DNA from: Seongchinamella unica
GTDB taxonomy: Bacteria; Pseudomonadota; Gammaproteobacteria; Pseudomonadales; Halieaceae
Direction: 5' to 3'
Assembly (NCBI RefSeq): GCF_004354085.1
Contig: NZ_SMSE01000002.1
Coordinates: 558,001-622,000, forward strand
Length of the DNA: 64,000 bases
Below the pieces are notes generated by a model. It ran no database searches. It had not been told where the DNA came from and saw only the letters and a program-made list of their open reading frames with translations. The position numbers and the translations under genes are program-made. Every line of letters starts with the position of its first letter. The first letter of the stretch is position 1. This document shows positions 62,500 through 64,000 of the stretch, one piece after another.

Positions 62500-63269
62500 A
62501 TCCCACCGAGCAATACCGGGCCTTTATGACCATTGTCCGCAAGGAAGTGAGGCGCTACATGCGCATCTGGACCCAGACCCTGCTGCCTTCGGCCATCACC
62601 ATGTCACTGTATTTTGTGATTTTCGGTAGCCTAATCGGCTCGCGCATCGGTGAAATGGGTGGCTTCAGTTATATGGAGTTTGTGGTACCGGGCCTGATCA
62701 TGATGGCCATTGTGACCAATTCCTACTCCAATGTCGTCTCGTCTTTTTTCGGCTCCAAGTTCAATCACAGCGTGGAAGAGCTGCTGGTATCGCCGACCCC
62801 GAACTATGTGATCCTGATGGGCTATGTCGTAGGTGGCGTGAGCAGGGGGCTGCTGGTGGCGGTGGTGGTCACGCTGGTATCCCTGTTTTTCACCCGGCTT
62901 CATATACACAGTTATTTTGTCGTCGTCGTGATCGTGTTGATGACCTCCACACTGTTTGCCCTGGCAGGATTTATTAACGCCGTTTTCGCCAACAGTTTTG
63001 ACGATATTTCCATCATCCCGACATTTGTGCTGACGCCACTGATCTATCTCGGTGGTGTGTTTTATTCCATGGACCTGCTGCCGGAGTTCTGGGCCGGTGT
63101 GTCCAAACTCAATCCACTGGTTTATGTGGTGAATGCCTTCCGCTACGGCGTGCTGGGTGTTTCCGATGTGAGCCTGGGTGTTGCCTTTGGCATGATCGCG
63201 CTGTTTACGGTCATTGCCTTCGCCTACAGTATGCACCTGTTAAATTCCGGTAAACGCCTGAGGCAATGA
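62496..63269 (+). CDS. yadH: ABC-2 type transporter permease (YadH-like)
   Basis: The 257-residue membrane subunit with six predicted helices. ABC-2 features are the amphipathic N-terminus FMTIVRKEVRRYMRIWTQTLL, GLIMMAIVTNSYSNV, the VEELLVSPTPNY loop and PTFVLTPLIYLGGVFYS with the conserved Pro-rich stretch. The GTG start overlaps yadG. It pairs with YadG as a homodimeric exporter. queF begins 4 bases later and may share the transcript. Confidence 0.92.
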   Translation: MNPTEQYRAFMTIVRKEVRRYMRIWTQTLLPSAITMSLYFVIFGSLIGSRIGEMGGFSYMEFVVPGLIMMAIVTNSYSNVVSSFFGSKFNHSVEELLVSPTPNYVILMGYVVGGVSRGLLVAVVVTLVSLFFTRLHIHSYFVVVVIVLMTSTLFALAGFINAVFANSFDDISIIPTFVLTPLIYLGGVFYSMDLLPEFWAGVSKLNPLVYVVNAFRYGVLGVSDVSLGVAFGMIALFTVIAFAYSMHLLNSGKRLRQ

Positions 63270-63273
63270 TCTC

Positions 63274-64000
63274 GTGAGTGATGAAAAAACGGGTTTACTG
63301 CTGGGTAAAACGGTAGCCGTCGTCGATGAGTACAGCCCCCAACTGCTGTACCCCATCGCCAGGGCGGAGGCCAGGGGCACGCTGGGCATAGAGGGCGCGC
63401 TGCCATTTTCAGGGGTCGACTTGTGGCACGCCTACGAGCTCTCCTGGCTTGACGAGCGGGGTAAGCCGCAAGTGCGGGTAGGGCGCTTCTTCATCCCCGC
63501 TGAATCCCCTTGCATGGTGGAGTCCAAGTCCTTCAAGTTGTACCTGAATTCCCTCAACAGCACTGTCTTCGCGTCCGAACAAGCGCTCGCCGAGGTCCTG
63601 CGCAGGGACATCAGCAAGGTCGTGGAAGCCGAGATTGAACTCGAACTGTTTCCCGTTGACGCCCCGGAGCTGGACGGGGGGGTTCCCGAAGGCGAGTGCC
63701 TCGACGGGCTGGAGATCAGTGTGGACGACTCGCCTCCGGCTGTGAGCCTGCTGCAGGTGACTGATACGGTGGTGGAAGAGGCCCTTTACAGTCACCTGCT
63801 GCGCTCCCTGTGCCCGGTAACCGGACAGCCCGACTGGGCGACGCTGTATGTGCATTACCGGGGTAGGGCGCTGGAACGGAAGAGCCTGCTTCGCTATCTC
63901 ATCGCCTTTCGCAGGCACCAGGAGTTTCACGAACAGTGCGTGGAACGTATTTTTATTGATCTCCACCAGCTGTTGCAGCCTGATTTTCTCGAAATACAGG
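63274..64000 (+). CDS. queF: NADPH-dependent 7-cyano-7-deazaguanine reductase QueF (partial, C-terminus outside window)
   Basis: Reduces preQ0 to preQ1 in queuosine synthesis. 242 residues are visible. The QueF motif ESKSFK (83-88) lies in SPCMVESKSFKLYLNS, and the catalytic Cys180 is in SLCPVTGQPDW, the arrangement of the long, two-domain YqcD type. The frame is open to the window edge; about 30-40 residues should be missing if the length is like E. coli's 282. The GTG start is 4 bases after yadH, with GAGG about 10 bases upstream, and no in-frame ATG competes. Confidence 0.96.
   Translation, partial: MSDEKTGLLLGKTVAVVDEYSPQLLYPIARAEARGTLGIEGALPFSGVDLWHAYELSWLDERGKPQVRVGRFFIPAESPCMVESKSFKLYLNSLNSTVFASEQALAEVLRRDISKVVEAEIELELFPVDAPELDGGVPEGECLDGLEISVDDSPPAVSLLQVTDTVVEEALYSHLLRSLCPVTGQPDWATLYVHYRGRALERKSLLRYLIAFRRHQEFHEQCVERIFIDLHQLLQPDFLEIQ

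Overview
This 64-kb window is an ordinary-looking chromosomal segment of a GC-rich gammaproteobacterium. The protein families and gene orders (cysI and metH close to nfuA; mltD-gloB-methyltransferase-rnhA-dnaQ; prmB-aroC; yadGH next to queF) fit a marine Cellvibrionales/Halieaceae-like or Pseudomonas-related lineage. That placement is inferred from remembered family resemblance, not from a search. Nearly all of the window is coding, and I see no prophage, transposase, CRISPR array, plasmid gene or ribosomal RNA.

Layout. 1-6.9 kb: sulfur and methionine metabolism (partial cysI, metH, a DUF2970 protein), Fe-S maturation (nfuA) and DAHP synthase. 6.9-13 kb: an AddB-like nuclease and AddA-like helicase-nuclease pair. 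13-20.8 kb: a flavin/F420-type oxidoreductase, a sirtuin, a periplasmic protein, rlmG, then the conserved mltD-gloB-methyltransferase-rnhA-dnaQ block. 20.8-29.7 kb: NhaB, NudC, SohB, then a minus-strand FHA protein-SulP-Cti series. 29.7-30.1 kb: a gene-free gap with an orphan terminator. 30.1-45.2 kb: hisC, a KAS III, then a TCA-cycle supercluster (gltA divergent from sdhCDAB, sucAB-lpd, sucCD). 45.3-54.4 kb: a secreted protein, heat-shock htpG with a clear sigma-32 promoter, gpsA-sixA-hydrolase-DUF4892, folE, prmB, aroC, gcvR. 54.5-59.1 kb: a seven-gene overlapping operon (yheU, tusA, epmC, xni-like, pdxB, NAD-kinase-like, msrB). 59.1-59.6 kb: a tRNA-Glu/tRNA-Gly unit with odd duplications. 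59.7-64 kb: a glutathione S-transferase remnant, a formyltransferase and a cupin, then yadGH and a queF cut by the window end.

How it works together. The centre is a near-complete oxidative TCA module: citrate synthase, succinate dehydrogenase, 2-oxoglutarate dehydrogenase with its own E3, and succinyl-CoA synthetase. It has separate, good sigma-70 promoters for gltA and sdh. Translational coupling through 4-bp start/stop overlaps (ATGA, TTGA, GTGA) is very common here, and several genes start at TTG or GTG.

No convincing undescribed multi-gene system is visible. The most unusual structures are two extra 5' halves of tRNA-Gly in a 105-bp tandem repeat, a perfect 28-bp palindrome upstream of metH, an orphan terminator suggesting a small RNA near 29.87 kb, and an internally deleted GST gene still coupled to its downstream neighbour.
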